Notes: a model not told the origin generated them from the sequence alone. DNA of 64,000 bases from Ferrovibrio sp046294345 (GCA_046294345.1 JBKBJT010000009.1:1-64000), one strand, 5' to 3'; numbered from the stretch's first letter, positions 34,001 through 43,057 are shown. Program-made: numbers and translations.

Positions 34001-37000
34001 CAATCGTGATGCTGCCGTCGTTCCCGATCAGCGTATAGCCGCCGCCAGTCCAATTCGAAATATCGATTGAGCCATCGGCGAACTGCAGGGTCTCGATCCC
34101 GGTCAGGCTGTCGACGCCCTCGCTGCCGCTCAGCGCCGTCACCGTCACCACGCCGTTGTTGTAGGCCAGCGTGTAGTTGCCGGATGCCAGGGCATAGATG
34201 GCGGTGTCGCTGCCAGCGCCGCCATCCAGCGTGTCGTTACCGTCCCCGCCGGTGAGCATGTCGTCGCCAGCATTGCCACGCAGTTCGTTGGCCGAAGCGC
34301 TGCCGGTCAGCATATCGGCATGGGCCGAGCCCCACAGGTTTGTCGCACTGTCGGCACTGTATCCAGGGCCGAATCCACCATCATAAGCCCCAAGGATGAT
34401 ATCGCCCTGGGCATCGCCGCCAGAGGCGGTTCCCGTTGCCAGGTTGACGTTCACGCCGGCAGAGGAATGCACATAACTCAGCGTGTCATTCCCACCGTTT
34501 CCATCGAAAATGTCGGCGCCGGCGCCCCCTTCGAACACCTCCGCTGCCGCTGTTCCAAAGAAGTAGTCATCACCAGCCGTGGCAATGAAATTTTCAATAT
34601 TCGAGACCGTATCCTTGTACTGGAAGGCACCAGGCGAGCGGGTGTAATAATTTGTTTCACCCACATGCATGCGGTAAAAGATGCCGGTCCACGAACCAGG
34701 CAGCGACATGCTGCCGTAATCCAGCATATCCGTCCCTGCTCCGCCATCGATCGTGTCATTGCCAAGGCTGCCGATGATGGTATCGGCTCCATTGGTGCCA
34801 TTGATGGTGTCGTTCCCGGAGGTGCCGGCGAGTGGAGCGGGGACCACGGTATAGGCCCCGCCGGTCCAGTTCGAGATATCGACGGTGCCATCGGCGAACT
34901 GCAGGGTCTCGACCCCGGTCAGGCTGTCGACGCCCTCGTCGCCGCTCAGCGCCGTCACCGTCACCACGCCGTTGTTGTAGGCCAGCGTGTAGTTGCCGGA
35001 TGCCAGGGCATAAAGCGCCGTGTCGCTGCCCGCGCCGCCATCCAGCGTGTCGTTGCCGCCGTTGCCTTTCAGTTTGTTGGCATTGGCGTCGCCGGTGAGA
35101 GTATCCGCATGGGCCGAGCCCCACAGGTTCTCGATCGATATCAGCGTGTCGCCGGAAGCATGACCGCCACTGGCGCTGCCCGACTGCAGGTTGACCGTGA
35201 CTCCTGCATTCGAAGAAGCATAGCTGGCCGTGTCATTGCCCAGCATTCCGTTCACGCGGTCACCGCCAGCGCCACCCTCAAGGATGTTATCCGCAGCATC
35301 CGTGCCGTCGATATCGTCGTTATAGGCGGTGCCGATCAGATTCTCGACATTGGTCACCGTGTCGGTACCGGCTCCGCCCGAGCGGACTTGGTTCTGCCAC
35401 AACTCGGCATCAATATGGGTGTTCAGATCGGCATAAGAAACCCAGTCGTTGCCGGCGCCGCCATCAATGACGTCGTTGCCGTCGCCGCCGATCAGGAAAT
35501 CATCGCCACCAAGGCCATTGATCGTGTCGTTACCGGCCAGGCCATGAATGATGTCGTCGTCTTCGGTGCCATTCAGGGTGTCGTCCCCAGCTGTGCCGAC
35601 AATCGTGGAGGAACTGTTGGGAACCACGGTATAGGGGCCGCCAGTCCAGTTCGAGATGTCCACGGTGCCATCGACAAACTGCAGGGTCTCGATCCCGGTC
35701 AGGCTGTCGACGCCCTCGTTGCCGCTCAGTGCCGTCACCGTCACCACGCCATTGTTGTAGGCCAGCGTGTAGTTACTGGACGCGAAGGCATAGGCCGCGA
35801 TGTCGCTGCCGGCACCGCCGCTCAGCGTGTCGTTAGCGCCACCGCCGGTGAGGATATCATCGCCATCATTGCCGCGCAGGTCGTTGGCATTGGTGTCGCC
35901 GGTCAGGGTGTCGGCATGAGCCGAGCCCCACAGGTTCTCGATCGATATCAGCGTGTCGCCGGAAGCATGACCGCCACTGGCGCTGCCCGACTGTAAATTG
36001 ACCGTGACTCCTGCATCCGAAGAAACATAACTGGCCGTGTCGTTGCCCAGCATTCCGTTTACACGATCAGCGCCGGCGCCACCTTCAAGAATGTTATCCG
36101 CAGCATCCGTACCGTCGATATCATCGTTATAGGCCGTGCCGATGACATTCTCGACGTTGGTCACCACATCGGCGCCCGCCCCGCCAGAGCGGACCTCGTT
36201 CTGCCAAAGCTCGGCATCGATATGTGTGTTCAGATCGGCATAGGAAACCCAGTCATTGCCGGCACCGCCATCGATAATGTCGTTGCCAATGCCCCCAACC
36301 AGGAAGTCGTCCCCTTCCAGGCCGTTGATGGTGTCGTTCCCATCGCCACCGTGGATAACATCATCAAACGGCGTTCCGTTGATGATGTTATTCCCCGCAT
36401 CCCCGTTGATCGGGAAGGACATGCCGCCATCGGCAAACTGCAGCGCCTCCACGCCATTGAGCGTTATGCTGCCGCTGCCAAATTCCCCGCCGCTGACCGT
36501 AACGCTGCCATCGCCATTGATGATGATGGTGTAATTGGCCTGGGCCTGGGCCAGGGCAACCGTATCGGTCCCCGTCCCACCGATCACCGTGGTATTGGCC
36601 GCGTTGACCACGATGGTGTCGTCGCCGTCGCCGCCATCCAGAATGCCGGCGCTGGCCCCGCCCACGATAATGTCGCCATGACCCGTGCCAATCGCATTCT
36701 GCACGGATACATAGGTGCTGCCGTCGCTGCCCGATCCGTTCAACAGGTTGATGGTGACGCCAGCCGAGGCCCCGGCATAAGAGACCGTATTGTTGCCGCC
36801 GCCACCGATCACCGTGGTATTCCCGGCGCCGATCACGATGGTGTCGTCGCCATCGCCGCCATCCAGAATGCCGGCGCTGGCCCCGCCCACGATGATATCG
36901 CCGTAGCCAGAGCCGACCACGCTCTCCACCGACACATAGGTATCGCCGCTGCCACCCTGCCCGGCCAGAAGATCGATGGTCACACCGGCTGCAGCCGCCG

Positions 37001-40000
37001 CATAAGAGACGGTATCCGAGCCCGTCCCGCCGATCACCGTGGTGCCGGCGGCCGTCACCACAATGGTGTCGTCGCCATCCCCGCCATCCAGAATACCGGC
37101 ACTGGCGCCACCCACGATGATGTCGCCGTGGCCCGAACCGACCACGCTTTCCACAGACACATAGGTGCTGCCGTCGCTGCCCGATCCGGTCGCCAGGTCG
37201 ATGGTGACACCGGCCGCAGCCGCGGCATAGGAGACGGTATCCGAGCCTGTGCCGCCGATCACCGTGGTGCCGGTGGCCGTCACCACAATGGTGTCGTCGC
37301 CATCCCCGCCATCCAGAATGCCGGCGCTGGCCCCGCCCACGATGATGTCGCCGTAGCCCGAGCCGACCGCGCTCTCCACAGACACATAGGTGCTGCCGTC
37401 GCTGCCCGATCCGGTCGACAGATCGATGGTCACACCGGCCGCAGCGGCCGCATAAGAGACCGCATCCGAACCCACACCGCCGATCACGGTGGTGCCGGCG
37501 GCCGTAACCACGATGGTGTCGTCGCCGTCGCCGCCATCCAGCACGCCGGCGCTGGCCCCGCCCACGATGATGTCGCCATGACCCGAGCCGATGGCACTTC
37601 CGACCGACACATAGGTGCTGCCGTCGCTGCCTTCCCCGGCCAGCAGGTCAATGGTGACCCCGGCCGCAGCGCCGGCATAGGACACCGTGTTGTTGCCGCC
37701 GCCGCCGATCACCGTGGTGTTCGAAGCACCCACCACGATGGTGTCGTCGCCATCACCACCGTCCAGCGTCGTGCTGGCCGTCGAGCCGCCGATGATCACA
37801 TCGCCGAACTCGGTGCCGATCAGATTCTCGATACCGATCAGGGTATCGCCATTCGTGCTGGTCCCGAGTTGCAGGTTTATCGTGATCCCTGCTTCCGCGT
37901 TCGCATAGGAAGCCGTGTCCGAACCAAGCCCGCCAATGACCGTAGTGTTGGCCGCATTGACCACAAGCAAGTCGTCGCCGCCATTGCCATTCAGCGTGGC
38001 ATTGGCCGTGGAACCGCCGATGATCACATCACCGAATTCGGTGCCGATGGCATTCTCGATGTCAATATACGTATCGCCGTTGCCGCCCGACTGGGTCTGC
38101 AGGTTGATAGTCACACCGGCCGCAGCCGCGGCATAGGAGACAGTATCCGAGCCCGCGCCACCAATCACCGTGGTATTGGCCGCGTTGACCACGATGGTAT
38201 CGCTGCCGCCGCCACCGTTCAGTGTGGCATTGGCCGTGGAACCGCCGATGATCACATCGCCGAATTCCGAGGCGATCACATTCTCGATGTCAATATACGT
38301 ATCGCCGCTGCCTCCGGCGCCGATCTGGAGATCGATTGTCACGCCTGCCTGGGCCGATGCATACGAAACGGTATCGTTGCCACCGCCGCCTATGACAGTC
38401 ACATTCGAGCCATTGACCACGATGACGTCGTCGCCATCATTACCATCCAGCGTGGCATTGGCGGTCGAGCCACCGATGATCACATCGTCGAATTCCGTGG
38501 CGATCACATTCTCGATATCGATCAGGGTATCGCCGTTCGTGCTGGCGCCGGTCTGGAGGTTGATTGTCACGCCAGCCGATGCAGCGGCATAGGAAACTGT
38601 ATCGCCACCCTGCCCGCCGATCACTGTGGTGTTCGAGGCATTGACGATGATGGTGTCGTCACCGTCGCCGCCATCGAGCGTGGCATTGGCGGTCGAACCG
38701 CCGATGATCACATCGCCATAGGACGAGCCAATGACGTTTTCGATGCTGATATAGGTATCCCCTTCGGCATCGTTTCCGCTGCCGACGCCGATCTGCAGAT
38801 TGACCGTGACCCCAGCCGTGGCGGACGCATAGGACGTGGTATCGCTGCCGCCGCCTCCAATGATGATGTCCTGGCCGCCGCCGCCAACGATGACGTTATC
38901 GATACCGTTGCCTATCAGGACGTCATTGTGGGTCGAGCCAATCAGCGCCTCAATGCCCGTGAGCGTATCGCCCTCGGCATCGCCGCCGGAGCCGGTACCA
39001 TTCACCAGGTCCACGGTCACGCCTTCAGACGACCCCAGATAGTTCGCAACATCGGTGCCGGCACCGCCGATCAGCGTATCGGCTCCGGCTCCGCCGGTCA
39101 GGGCATCGTCCCCATCGCCGCCATCCAGGGTGTCGTTGCCGGCACCGCCATCCAGATGATCTTCGCCGGTACCGCCGATCAGCGTATCGGTGCCGTCCCC
39201 GCCGGTCAGAATATCGTTACCTATGCCGCCATCCAGAGTGTCGTTACCGTCGCCGCCGCGGATGGCATCATTGCCACCACGCCCCTCGATCACATTGTTG
39301 CCGCCATCACCTGTCAGGTCGTCGTCATATTCCGAACCGATCAGGTTCTCGATGCCGGCCAGAGTGTCGCCATGGGCATGGCCACCAAGGCCGGTTCCAG
39401 CCGCAAGGTCAACGATGACGCTGCCGTTGGAGCCGATATAGCTGGCGGTATCCGTGCCGCTGCCACCGATCAGTGTATCCGCGCCGGCATTGCCGGTCAG
39501 AAGATCGTTGCCCGCGCCGCCATCAAGGACATTCGTGCCGGCGTCGCCGGTCAGCACATCGTCGAAATTCGAGCCCGTGAGATTCTCGACACCGCTGAGG
39601 ACGTCGCCCTCGGCATCGCTGCCCTGGCCCATTCCGGTCGACAGGTCGACCGTCACGCCCCCCGGCGAACCGCTGTAAACGGCCGTATCGGTGCCGCTGC
39701 CGCCGGTCAGCGTGTCGGCGCCGCCGCCGCCAATCAGCGTATCGTTGCCCGCCCCGCCATCGATCACGTCGGCGCCCAGGCCGCCGTTGATCAGGTTGCC
39801 ACTATCGTCTCCAGTCAGAGTGTCGTCGTAGACGGAACCGGTCAGGTTTTCGACTCCGCTGAGGGTATCACCCTGAGCATCAGCCCCTGATCCTGTGCCG
39901 GTGGCCAGATCCACCGTAACAGCTCCGCCGGAAGCGCCATAATCCGCGGCATCCGTACCGCTGCCGCCGACCAGCGTATCGGCGCCGCCGCCGCCGATCA

Positions 40001-42590
40001 GTGTGTCGTTGCCCGCGCCGCCATCGATCGTGTCGTCGCCGAGACCACCCTCGAGCCTGTTATTGCCGGTATTACCGGTCAGACTGTCATTGCCAGCGGA
40101 ACCGGTGATGTTCTCGATGCTGTTGAACGTATCGCCCTCGGCATCGCCGCCGCTCGCGGTATTCGTCGCCAGATCGACCGCCACGCCATTCGCCGAACCG
40201 GCATAGCTGGCGGTATCCGTGCCGCTGCCGCCGATCAGCGTATCCGCGCCCGCACCACCTTCCAGAATGTCATTGCCGTTTCCGCCATCGAGGACGTTAT
40301 CCCCGGCATCGCCGGTGAGCGTGTCCGCCTGCGAGGACCCGGTCAGGTTCTCGATACCGGTGAGCGTATCGCCGGCGGCATCGCCGCCCGAACCGGTGCC
40401 GGTGGCAAGGTTGGCATTCACGCCAGAGGAACCGGCATAGCTGGCGGTATCCACGCCATCGCCACCGATCAACGTATCGCCGCCAGTGCCGCCAACAAGA
40501 AGGTCATCGCCGTCGCCGCCATCGATGGTATCGGCACCGCCACCACCCGTCAGTGTGTTGCTCCCGGAATCACCCGTCAGCGTATCGGCCTGGCCCGAAC
40601 CAGTGACATTCTCGATGCCGCTCAACGTGTCGCCCTGGGCGTCGCCACCCGTGCCGGTGCCTGTGGCCAGATTGACCGTCACGCCAGCCGCCGAGCCGGT
40701 ATAGCTGGCCGTATCCGTACCATCGCCGCCGACCAGCGTATCCGCGCCCGTGCCGCCCGTCAGCGTATCGTCGCCCAGCCCGCCATCGATACTGTCGTCG
40801 CCCGTGCCGCCATCCAGAGTGTCGTTACCGTCACCGCCGTTCAGGCTGTCGGCGCCAGCACCGCCGGTAAGCGCGTTGGCGCCAGCATTGCCAGTGAGCG
40901 TGTCGTCCTGTCCAGAACCGACGAGATTCTCGATATCGCTCAGCGTATCACCTTCGGCATCGCCGCCCGAACCGGTGCCGGTGGCGAGGCTGACATTCAC
41001 GCCAGACAAGGAGCCGGCATAACTGGCGGTATCCGTGCCGCCACCGCCATTCAAGCTGTCGGCGCCGGCGCCACCGGTAAGCGTGTTGGCGCTGCCATTA
41101 CCAGTAAGCGTATCATCCTGCGCAGAGCCGACAAGATTCTCGATGCCACTGAGCGTATCCCCTTCGGCATCACCGCCAGAACCGGTGCCGGTGGCAAGGC
41201 TGACATTCACGCCATTCGCCGAACCGGCATAGCTGGCGGTATCCGTGCCGCTGCCGCCGATCAGCGTATCCGCGCCCGCACCGCCTTCCAGGACGTCATT
41301 GCCGTTTCCGCCATCGAGGACGTTATCACCGGCATCGCCGGTGAGCGTGTCGGCCTGCGAGGATCCGGTCAGGTTCTCGATGCCGGTGAGCGTATCGCCG
41401 GCAGCATCGCCGCCCGAACCGGTGCCGGTGGCAAGGTTGACATTCACGCCAGAGGAACCGGCATAGCTGGCGGTATCCACGCCATCGCCACCGATCAGCG
41501 TATCGGCGCCACCGCCGCCAATCAGGGTGTCATTCCCCGCACCGCCATCGAGCACATTTGCCGCACCATTCCCGGTGAGGGTATCGTTTTCATCGGAGCC
41601 GGTGACATTCTCGATACCGCTCAGCGTATCGCCCTGGGCGTCGCCACCCGTGCCTGTGCCGGTGGCCAGATTGACCGTCACGCCAGCCGCTGAGCCGGCA
41701 TAGCTGGCCGTGTCCGTGCCGCTGCCGCCGATCAGCGCATCGGCACCGCCGCCGCCGATCAGGGTGTCATTCCCCGCACCGCCATTGAGCACATTTGCCG
41801 CACCGTTCCCGGTGAAGGTATCGTTTTCATCGGAACCGGTGACATTCTCGATACCACTCAGTGTATCGCCCTGGGCATCGCCACCCGTGCCTGCGCCGGT
41901 GGCCAGATTGACCGTCACGCCAGCCGCCGAGCCGGCATAACTGGCGGTATCCGTGCCGCTGCCGCCGATCAGCGTATCCGCGCCCGCGCCGCCTTCCAGG
42001 ACGTCATTGCCGTTTCCGCCATCGAGGACGTTATCCCCGGCATCGCCGGTGAGCGTGTCGGCCTGCGAGGATCCGGTCAGGTTCTCGATACCGGTGAGCG
42101 TATCGCCGGCGGCATCGCCGCCCGAACCGGTGCCGGTGGCAAGGTTGACATTCACGCCAGACGGCGAGCCGGCATAACTGGCAGTATCCGTGCCATCGCC
42201 GCCGATCAGTGTATCGGCGCCGCCCCCACCGATCAGGGTGTCGTTCCCCGCACCGCCATCGAGCACGTTCGCGGAACCATCGCCAATCAGCGTATCGTCG
42301 TTATCGGAGCCGGTGAGATTTTCTATGCTGGCTAGAGCATCACCCTCGGCATCCCCGCCGCTGCCGGTGCCGGTCGTCAGGTTCACTGTCACACCTGCGG
42401 TAGACCCGGCGTAGGTGGCTGTATCCGTGCCGGCGCCACCATCCAAAGTGTCCGCACCTTCGCCGCCATCGAGAAGGTCGGCCCCATCGCCGCCATTCAG
42501 CGTGTCATTGCCAGCCAGACCATGGATATCATCGATGTCTGCCGTGCCATCGAGAAGGTTGTCGGTTGCATCGCCGGTAATGGTCGCCAT
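30990..42590 (-). CDS. Giant RTX calcium-binding repeat protein (3866 residues), type I secreted
   Basis: A very long, acidic secreted protein built almost entirely of GGxGxDxLx nonapeptide runs separated by beta-rich spacers such as ASYAGSAAGVTVNLATGTG and ENVTGSDENDTLTGNG. Repeats begin by about residue 20; there is no enzyme domain or N-terminal retention module that I can see. Zones differ: about 1-1250 has 80-residue Ala/Thr-rich units; 1250-2000 has 76-residue units (SYAAAAAGVTIDL...TTVIGG); 2000-3735 has larger modules with NYTLAYNNGVVTV four times. The last 130 residues (TYLIARGDGID, LKIDVIGETASSVLLKDWY, end ...FATTWA) form the usual C-terminal secretion region. I saw no cysteine. Calcium-driven folding outside the cell is expected; S-layer or adhesin is the likely role. 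Confidence 0.9.
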   Translation of the reverse strand: MATITGDATDNLLDGTADIDDIHGLAGNDTLNGGDGADLLDGGEGADTLDGGAGTDTATYAGSTAGVTVNLTTGTGSGGDAEGDALASIENLTGSDNDDTLIGDGSANVLDGGAGNDTLIGGGGADTLIGGDGTDTASYAGSPSGVNVNLATGTGSGGDAAGDTLTGIENLTGSSQADTLTGDAGDNVLDGGNGNDVLEGGAGADTLIGGSGTDTASYAGSAAGVTVNLATGAGTGGDAQGDTLSGIENVTGSDENDTFTGNGAANVLNGGAGNDTLIGGGGADALIGGSGTDTASYAGSAAGVTVNLATGTGTGGDAQGDTLSGIENVTGSDENDTLTGNGAANVLDGGAGNDTLIGGGGADTLIGGDGVDTASYAGSSGVNVNLATGTGSGGDAAGDTLTGIENLTGSSQADTLTGDAGDNVLDGGNGNDVLEGGAGADTLIGGSGTDTASYAGSANGVNVSLATGTGSGGDAEGDTLSGIENLVGSAQDDTLTGNGSANTLTGGAGADSLNGGGGTDTASYAGSLSGVNVSLATGTGSGGDAEGDTLSDIENLVGSGQDDTLTGNAGANALTGGAGADSLNGGDGNDTLDGGTGDDSIDGGLGDDTLTGGTGADTLVGGDGTDTASYTGSAAGVTVNLATGTGTGGDAQGDTLSGIENVTGSGQADTLTGDSGSNTLTGGGGADTIDGGDGDDLLVGGTGGDTLIGGDGVDTASYAGSSGVNANLATGTGSGGDAAGDTLTGIENLTGSSQADTLTGDAGDNVLDGGNGNDILEGGAGADTLIGGSGTDTASYAGSANGVAVDLATNTASGGDAEGDTFNSIENITGSAGNDSLTGNTGNNRLEGGLGDDTIDGGAGNDTLIGGGGADTLVGGSGTDAADYGASGGAVTVDLATGTGSGADAQGDTLSGVENLTGSVYDDTLTGDDSGNLINGGLGADVIDGGAGNDTLIGGGGADTLTGGSGTDTAVYSGSPGGVTVDLSTGMGQGSDAEGDVLSGVENLTGSNFDDVLTGDAGTNVLDGGAGNDLLTGNAGADTLIGGSGTDTASYIGSNGSVIVDLAAGTGLGGHAHGDTLAGIENLIGSEYDDDLTGDGGNNVIEGRGGNDAIRGGDGNDTLDGGIGNDILTGGDGTDTLIGGTGEDHLDGGAGNDTLDGGDGDDALTGGAGADTLIGGAGTDVANYLGSSEGVTVDLVNGTGSGGDAEGDTLTGIEALIGSTHNDVLIGNGIDNVIVGGGGQDIIIGGGGSDTTSYASATAGVTVNLQIGVGSGNDAEGDTYISIENVIGSSYGDVIIGGSTANATLDGGDGDDTIIVNASNTTVIGGQGGDTVSYAAASAGVTINLQTGASTNGDTLIDIENVIATEFDDVIIGGSTANATLDGNDGDDVIVVNGSNVTVIGGGGNDTVSYASAQAGVTIDLQIGAGGSGDTYIDIENVIASEFGDVIIGGSTANATLNGGGGSDTIVVNAANTTVIGGAGSDTVSYAAAAAGVTINLQTQSGGNGDTYIDIENAIGTEFGDVIIGGSTANATLNGNGGDDLLVVNAANTTVIGGLGSDTASYANAEAGITINLQLGTSTNGDTLIGIENLIGTEFGDVIIGGSTASTTLDGGDGDDTIVVGASNTTVIGGGGNNTVSYAGAAAGVTIDLLAGEGSDGSTYVSVGSAIGSGHGDIIVGGASAGVLDGGDGDDTIVVTAAGTTVIGGVGSDAVSYAAAAAGVTIDLSTGSGSDGSTYVSVESAVGSGYGDIIVGGASAGILDGGDGDDTIVVTATGTTVIGGTGSDTVSYAAAAAGVTIDLATGSGSDGSTYVSVESVVGSGHGDIIVGGASAGILDGGDGDDTIVVTAAGTTVIGGTGSDTVSYAAAAAGVTIDLLAGQGGSGDTYVSVESVVGSGYGDIIVGGASAGILDGGDGDDTIVIGAGNTTVIGGGGNNTVSYAGASAGVTINLLNGSGSDGSTYVSVQNAIGTGHGDIIVGGASAGILDGGDGDDTIVVNAANTTVIGGTGTDTVALAQAQANYTIIINGDGSVTVSGGEFGSGSITLNGVEALQFADGGMSFPINGDAGNNIINGTPFDDVIHGGDGNDTINGLEGDDFLVGGIGNDIIDGGAGNDWVSYADLNTHIDAELWQNEVRSGGAGADVVTNVENVIGTAYNDDIDGTDAADNILEGGAGADRVNGMLGNDTASYVSSDAGVTVNLQSGSASGGHASGDTLISIENLWGSAHADTLTGDTNANDLRGNDGDDILTGGGANDTLSGGAGSDIAAYAFASSNYTLAYNNGVVTVTALSGNEGVDSLTGIETLQFVDGTVDISNWTGGPYTVVPNSSSTIVGTAGDDTLNGTEDDDIIHGLAGNDTINGLGGDDFLIGGDGNDVIDGGAGNDWVSYADLNTHIDAELWQNQVRSGGAGTDTVTNVENLIGTAYNDDIDGTDAADNILEGGAGGDRVNGMLGNDTASYASSNAGVTVNLQSGSASGGHASGDTLISIENLWGSAHADTLTGDANANKLKGNGGNDTLDGGAGSDTALYALASGNYTLAYNNGVVTVTALSGDEGVDSLTGVETLQFADGTVDISNWTGGAYTVVPAPLAGTSGNDTINGTNGADTIIGSLGNDTIDGGAGTDMLDYGSMSLPGSWTGIFYRMHVGETNYYTRSPGAFQYKDTVSNIENFIATAGDDYFFGTAAAEVFEGGAGADIFDGNGGNDTLSYVHSSAGVNVNLATGTASGGDAQGDIILGAYDGGFGPGYSADSATNLWGSAHADMLTGSASANELRGNAGDDMLTGGDGNDTLDGGAGSDTAIYALASGNYTLAYNNGVVTVTALSGSEGVDSLTGIETLQFADGSIDISNWTGGGYTLIGNDGSITIAGTSGEDVINGTEGDDVIHGLAGNDTIYGHGGNDAIDGGDGNDTVHGGDGDDLFLGSNGFDTYSGGAGFDWLDYSTYTPMAGWGGVLFHMQVDGVYHFNWVPSTLNNKDLFSDIEGFRGSAYDDYFLGDIGTDDVFEGGAGADVFDGNGGVDTLSYEHSSAGVTINLGTGYADGGDATGDVFLGDYQRPGASWSASGAMWSDGASNVWGSAHADTLTGDTNANKLKGNGGDDTLDGGDGNDTAIYALSFSNYTLAYNNGVVTVMALNGDEGVDSLTGIETLQFADGTVNISNWTGGGYTLVGNDGSVTIFGTPGNDIINGGAGSDTIYGLDGDDMIIGGAGNDVIDGGAGSDWVSYAGLSTHVNVQLYANIIYEVGTDTVVNVENVIGTSNADFIFGNDADNILEGGAGADRLSGYGGSDTASYQSSSAGVTVNLATGATSGGHAEGDWLVAGIENLWGSAHADTLTGDANANVLKGDGGNDTLTGNSGDDTLNGGAGADVLNGGAGFDTASYAGSTSGVSVNLATSTAFDGDATGDTFIDIEGLIGSAYADNLTGNAVNNTLEGGAGADVIDGGAGFDIASYASSTSAVSINLFEQTASGGDAAGDTLIDIEGLIGSVYADNLIGNGMDNLLEGGAGADVIDGGAGHDTVSYASSNAAVNINLTTMAASGGHADGDSLTGVESVTGSAYDDTLTGNSLDNVIHGGAGSDTIYGLDGDDMIIGGAGNDVIDGGAGSDWVSYAGLSTHVNVQLYANIIYEVGTDTVVNVENVIGTSNADFIFGNDADNILEGGAGADRLSGYGGSDTASYQSSSAGVTVNLATGATSGGHAEGDWLVAGIENLWGSAHADTLTGDANANVLKGNGGNDTLTGRNGNDTYLIARGDGIDSIVQSGITDAGATTDIVKFTSGVSYDQLWFSQSGNDLKIDVIGETASSVLLKDWYTDSTRRVDSIQTDDGSHSLSATNVQALVDAMASYSVPTAGQFVLDPQVANDLAPVFATTWA
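31390..31891. repeat. Long near-identical internal repeat of the RTX gene, copy 2
   Basis: About 500 bp match 32545-33046 at a constant offset of 1155 bases with only one difference noticed (a T/C at about 31414). It encodes residues about 3567-3734, from GGAGSDTIYGLDGDDM to NLWGSAHADTLTGDANAN. Silent positions are conserved too, which points to recent duplication or gene conversion. Confidence 0.85.
32545..33046. repeat. Long near-identical internal repeat of the RTX gene, copy 1
   Basis: Partner of 31390-31891. It encodes residues about 3182-3349. The 650 bp between the two copies encode further, more diverged 80-residue units. Confidence 0.85.
33100..36400. repeat. Large RTX modules with a repeated NYTLAYNNGVVTV domain
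   Basis: The segment encoding NYTLAYNNGVVTV followed by SLTGIETLQFADGT and ISNWTGG occurs four times (around 33130-33260, 34050-34190, 34870-35010 and 35650-35790), each copy highly alike. Between them lie blocks with SYADLNTHIDAELWQN (two copies) or unique stretches such as the one encoding GSWTGIFYRMHVGETNYY. Confidence 0.75.
36600..38840. repeat. Tandem units of about 228 bp in the RTX gene
   Basis: About ten units of 225-231 bp (76 residues). Landmark sequences recur at even spacing: GCCGATGATCACATCGCCGA and variants near 37787, 38016, 38247, 38475 and 38703, and a second subtype with GCCGGCGCTGGCCCCGCCCA in the lower-coordinate half. The two subtypes encode GGSTANATL and GGASAGILDGG respectively. 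Confidence 0.8.
38840..42560. repeat. Interspersed 230-bp blocks at the 5' end of the RTX gene
   Basis: A block of about 230 bp is nearly identical at about 40209-40440, 41229-41460 and 41940-42177, and another block of about 190 bp at about 41509-41705 and 41749-41940. Spacing of the first block is uneven (1026 and 708 bases), so whole groups of units were copied, not single ones. Confidence 0.75.
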
Positions 42591-42910
42591 GGTCGATTCC
42601 CCCTAGATAGCCGCGACTCGAACGAATCGCTTTAGCTGTATCCATCGATACTTCTGCAACCGATTTCGGGGAGTCAACTGCCTATAGTAGTGGACACGGA
42701 ACCTTCATGCTCTGAATGAGGCAATTGAACAGGGCGCGACCACAGCTTCTGTTTGCATCGCCATTGTCATGGGGAATAGCGCTGGGTGTGCCTGAATGGT
42801 TTGAGGCAAGACACCATGCCCGCTAGGCCATGACCGCCGCTTCGCATTCCTTGCAACAGAAGCGGGGCAGGCTGACGGACAAGCAGCGTCAATACAGAAT
42901 GTAAGAAAGA
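42591..42910. other. Upstream region of the RTX operon
   Basis: This 320-base stretch lies between the RTX start and tRNA-Val and should hold the promoter of the secretion operon on the minus strand. No gene, tandem repeat or clear -35/-10 pair was recognised. A TCCCCCT run just after the RTX start codon is the complement of its ribosome site (AGGGGGA). Confidence 0.5.
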
Positions 42911-42985
42911 TGGTGGGCGGTGAGAGGGTCGAACTCCCGACATCCTCGGTGTAAACGAGGCGCTCTACCACTGAGCTAACCGCCC
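42911..42985 (-). tRNA. tRNA-Val (anticodon TAC)
   Basis: A full cloverleaf on the minus strand: acceptor GGGCGGT / ACCGCCC, D-arm TAGCTCAGTGGTAGAGC, anticodon stem CCTCG / CGAGG with loop TTTACAC (TAC at its centre), T-arm GGGAGTTCGACCCTC, discriminator A and an encoded CCA (42913-42911). Confidence 0.95.
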
Positions 42986-43031
42986 GCCGGAGCCAGGCCG
43001 CAACGGCCGAAGCCGGGGCTCTATAGCAGAT

Positions 43032-43057
43032 CGGGCCCGGTATCGCTACCGGGCCCG
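43032..43057 (-). terminator. Strong hairpin after the HU gene
   Basis: Perfect 11-bp stem CGGGCCCGGTA / TACCGGGCCCG with a 4-base loop, 35 bases after the hup stop. There is no T-run on either side, so termination efficiency is uncertain. Confidence 0.6.

Noticed and set aside
36222..39890. A 1222-codon open frame on the + strand, antisense to the RTX gene
   Set aside because: It mirrors the RTX repeats: Gly/Asp codons read backwards give few stops, and the repeats keep the frame open. The product has no family and no ribosome site.
31000..42560. Evenly spaced repeats that could suggest a CRISPR array
   Set aside because: The repeats are long, coding, in frame and without unique spacers; they encode RTX units. 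No cas gene is present.
42591..42910. An insertion-sequence end suggested by GTAGTGGACACGGAACC before tRNA-Val
   Set aside because: There is no matching inverted end, target duplication or transposase fragment that I can recognise.
42911..42985. tRNA-Val as an attachment site of an integrated element
   Set aside because: No direct repeat of its 3' end was found in the window and no integrase gene is present. The RTX block cannot be called a genomic island on this evidence.
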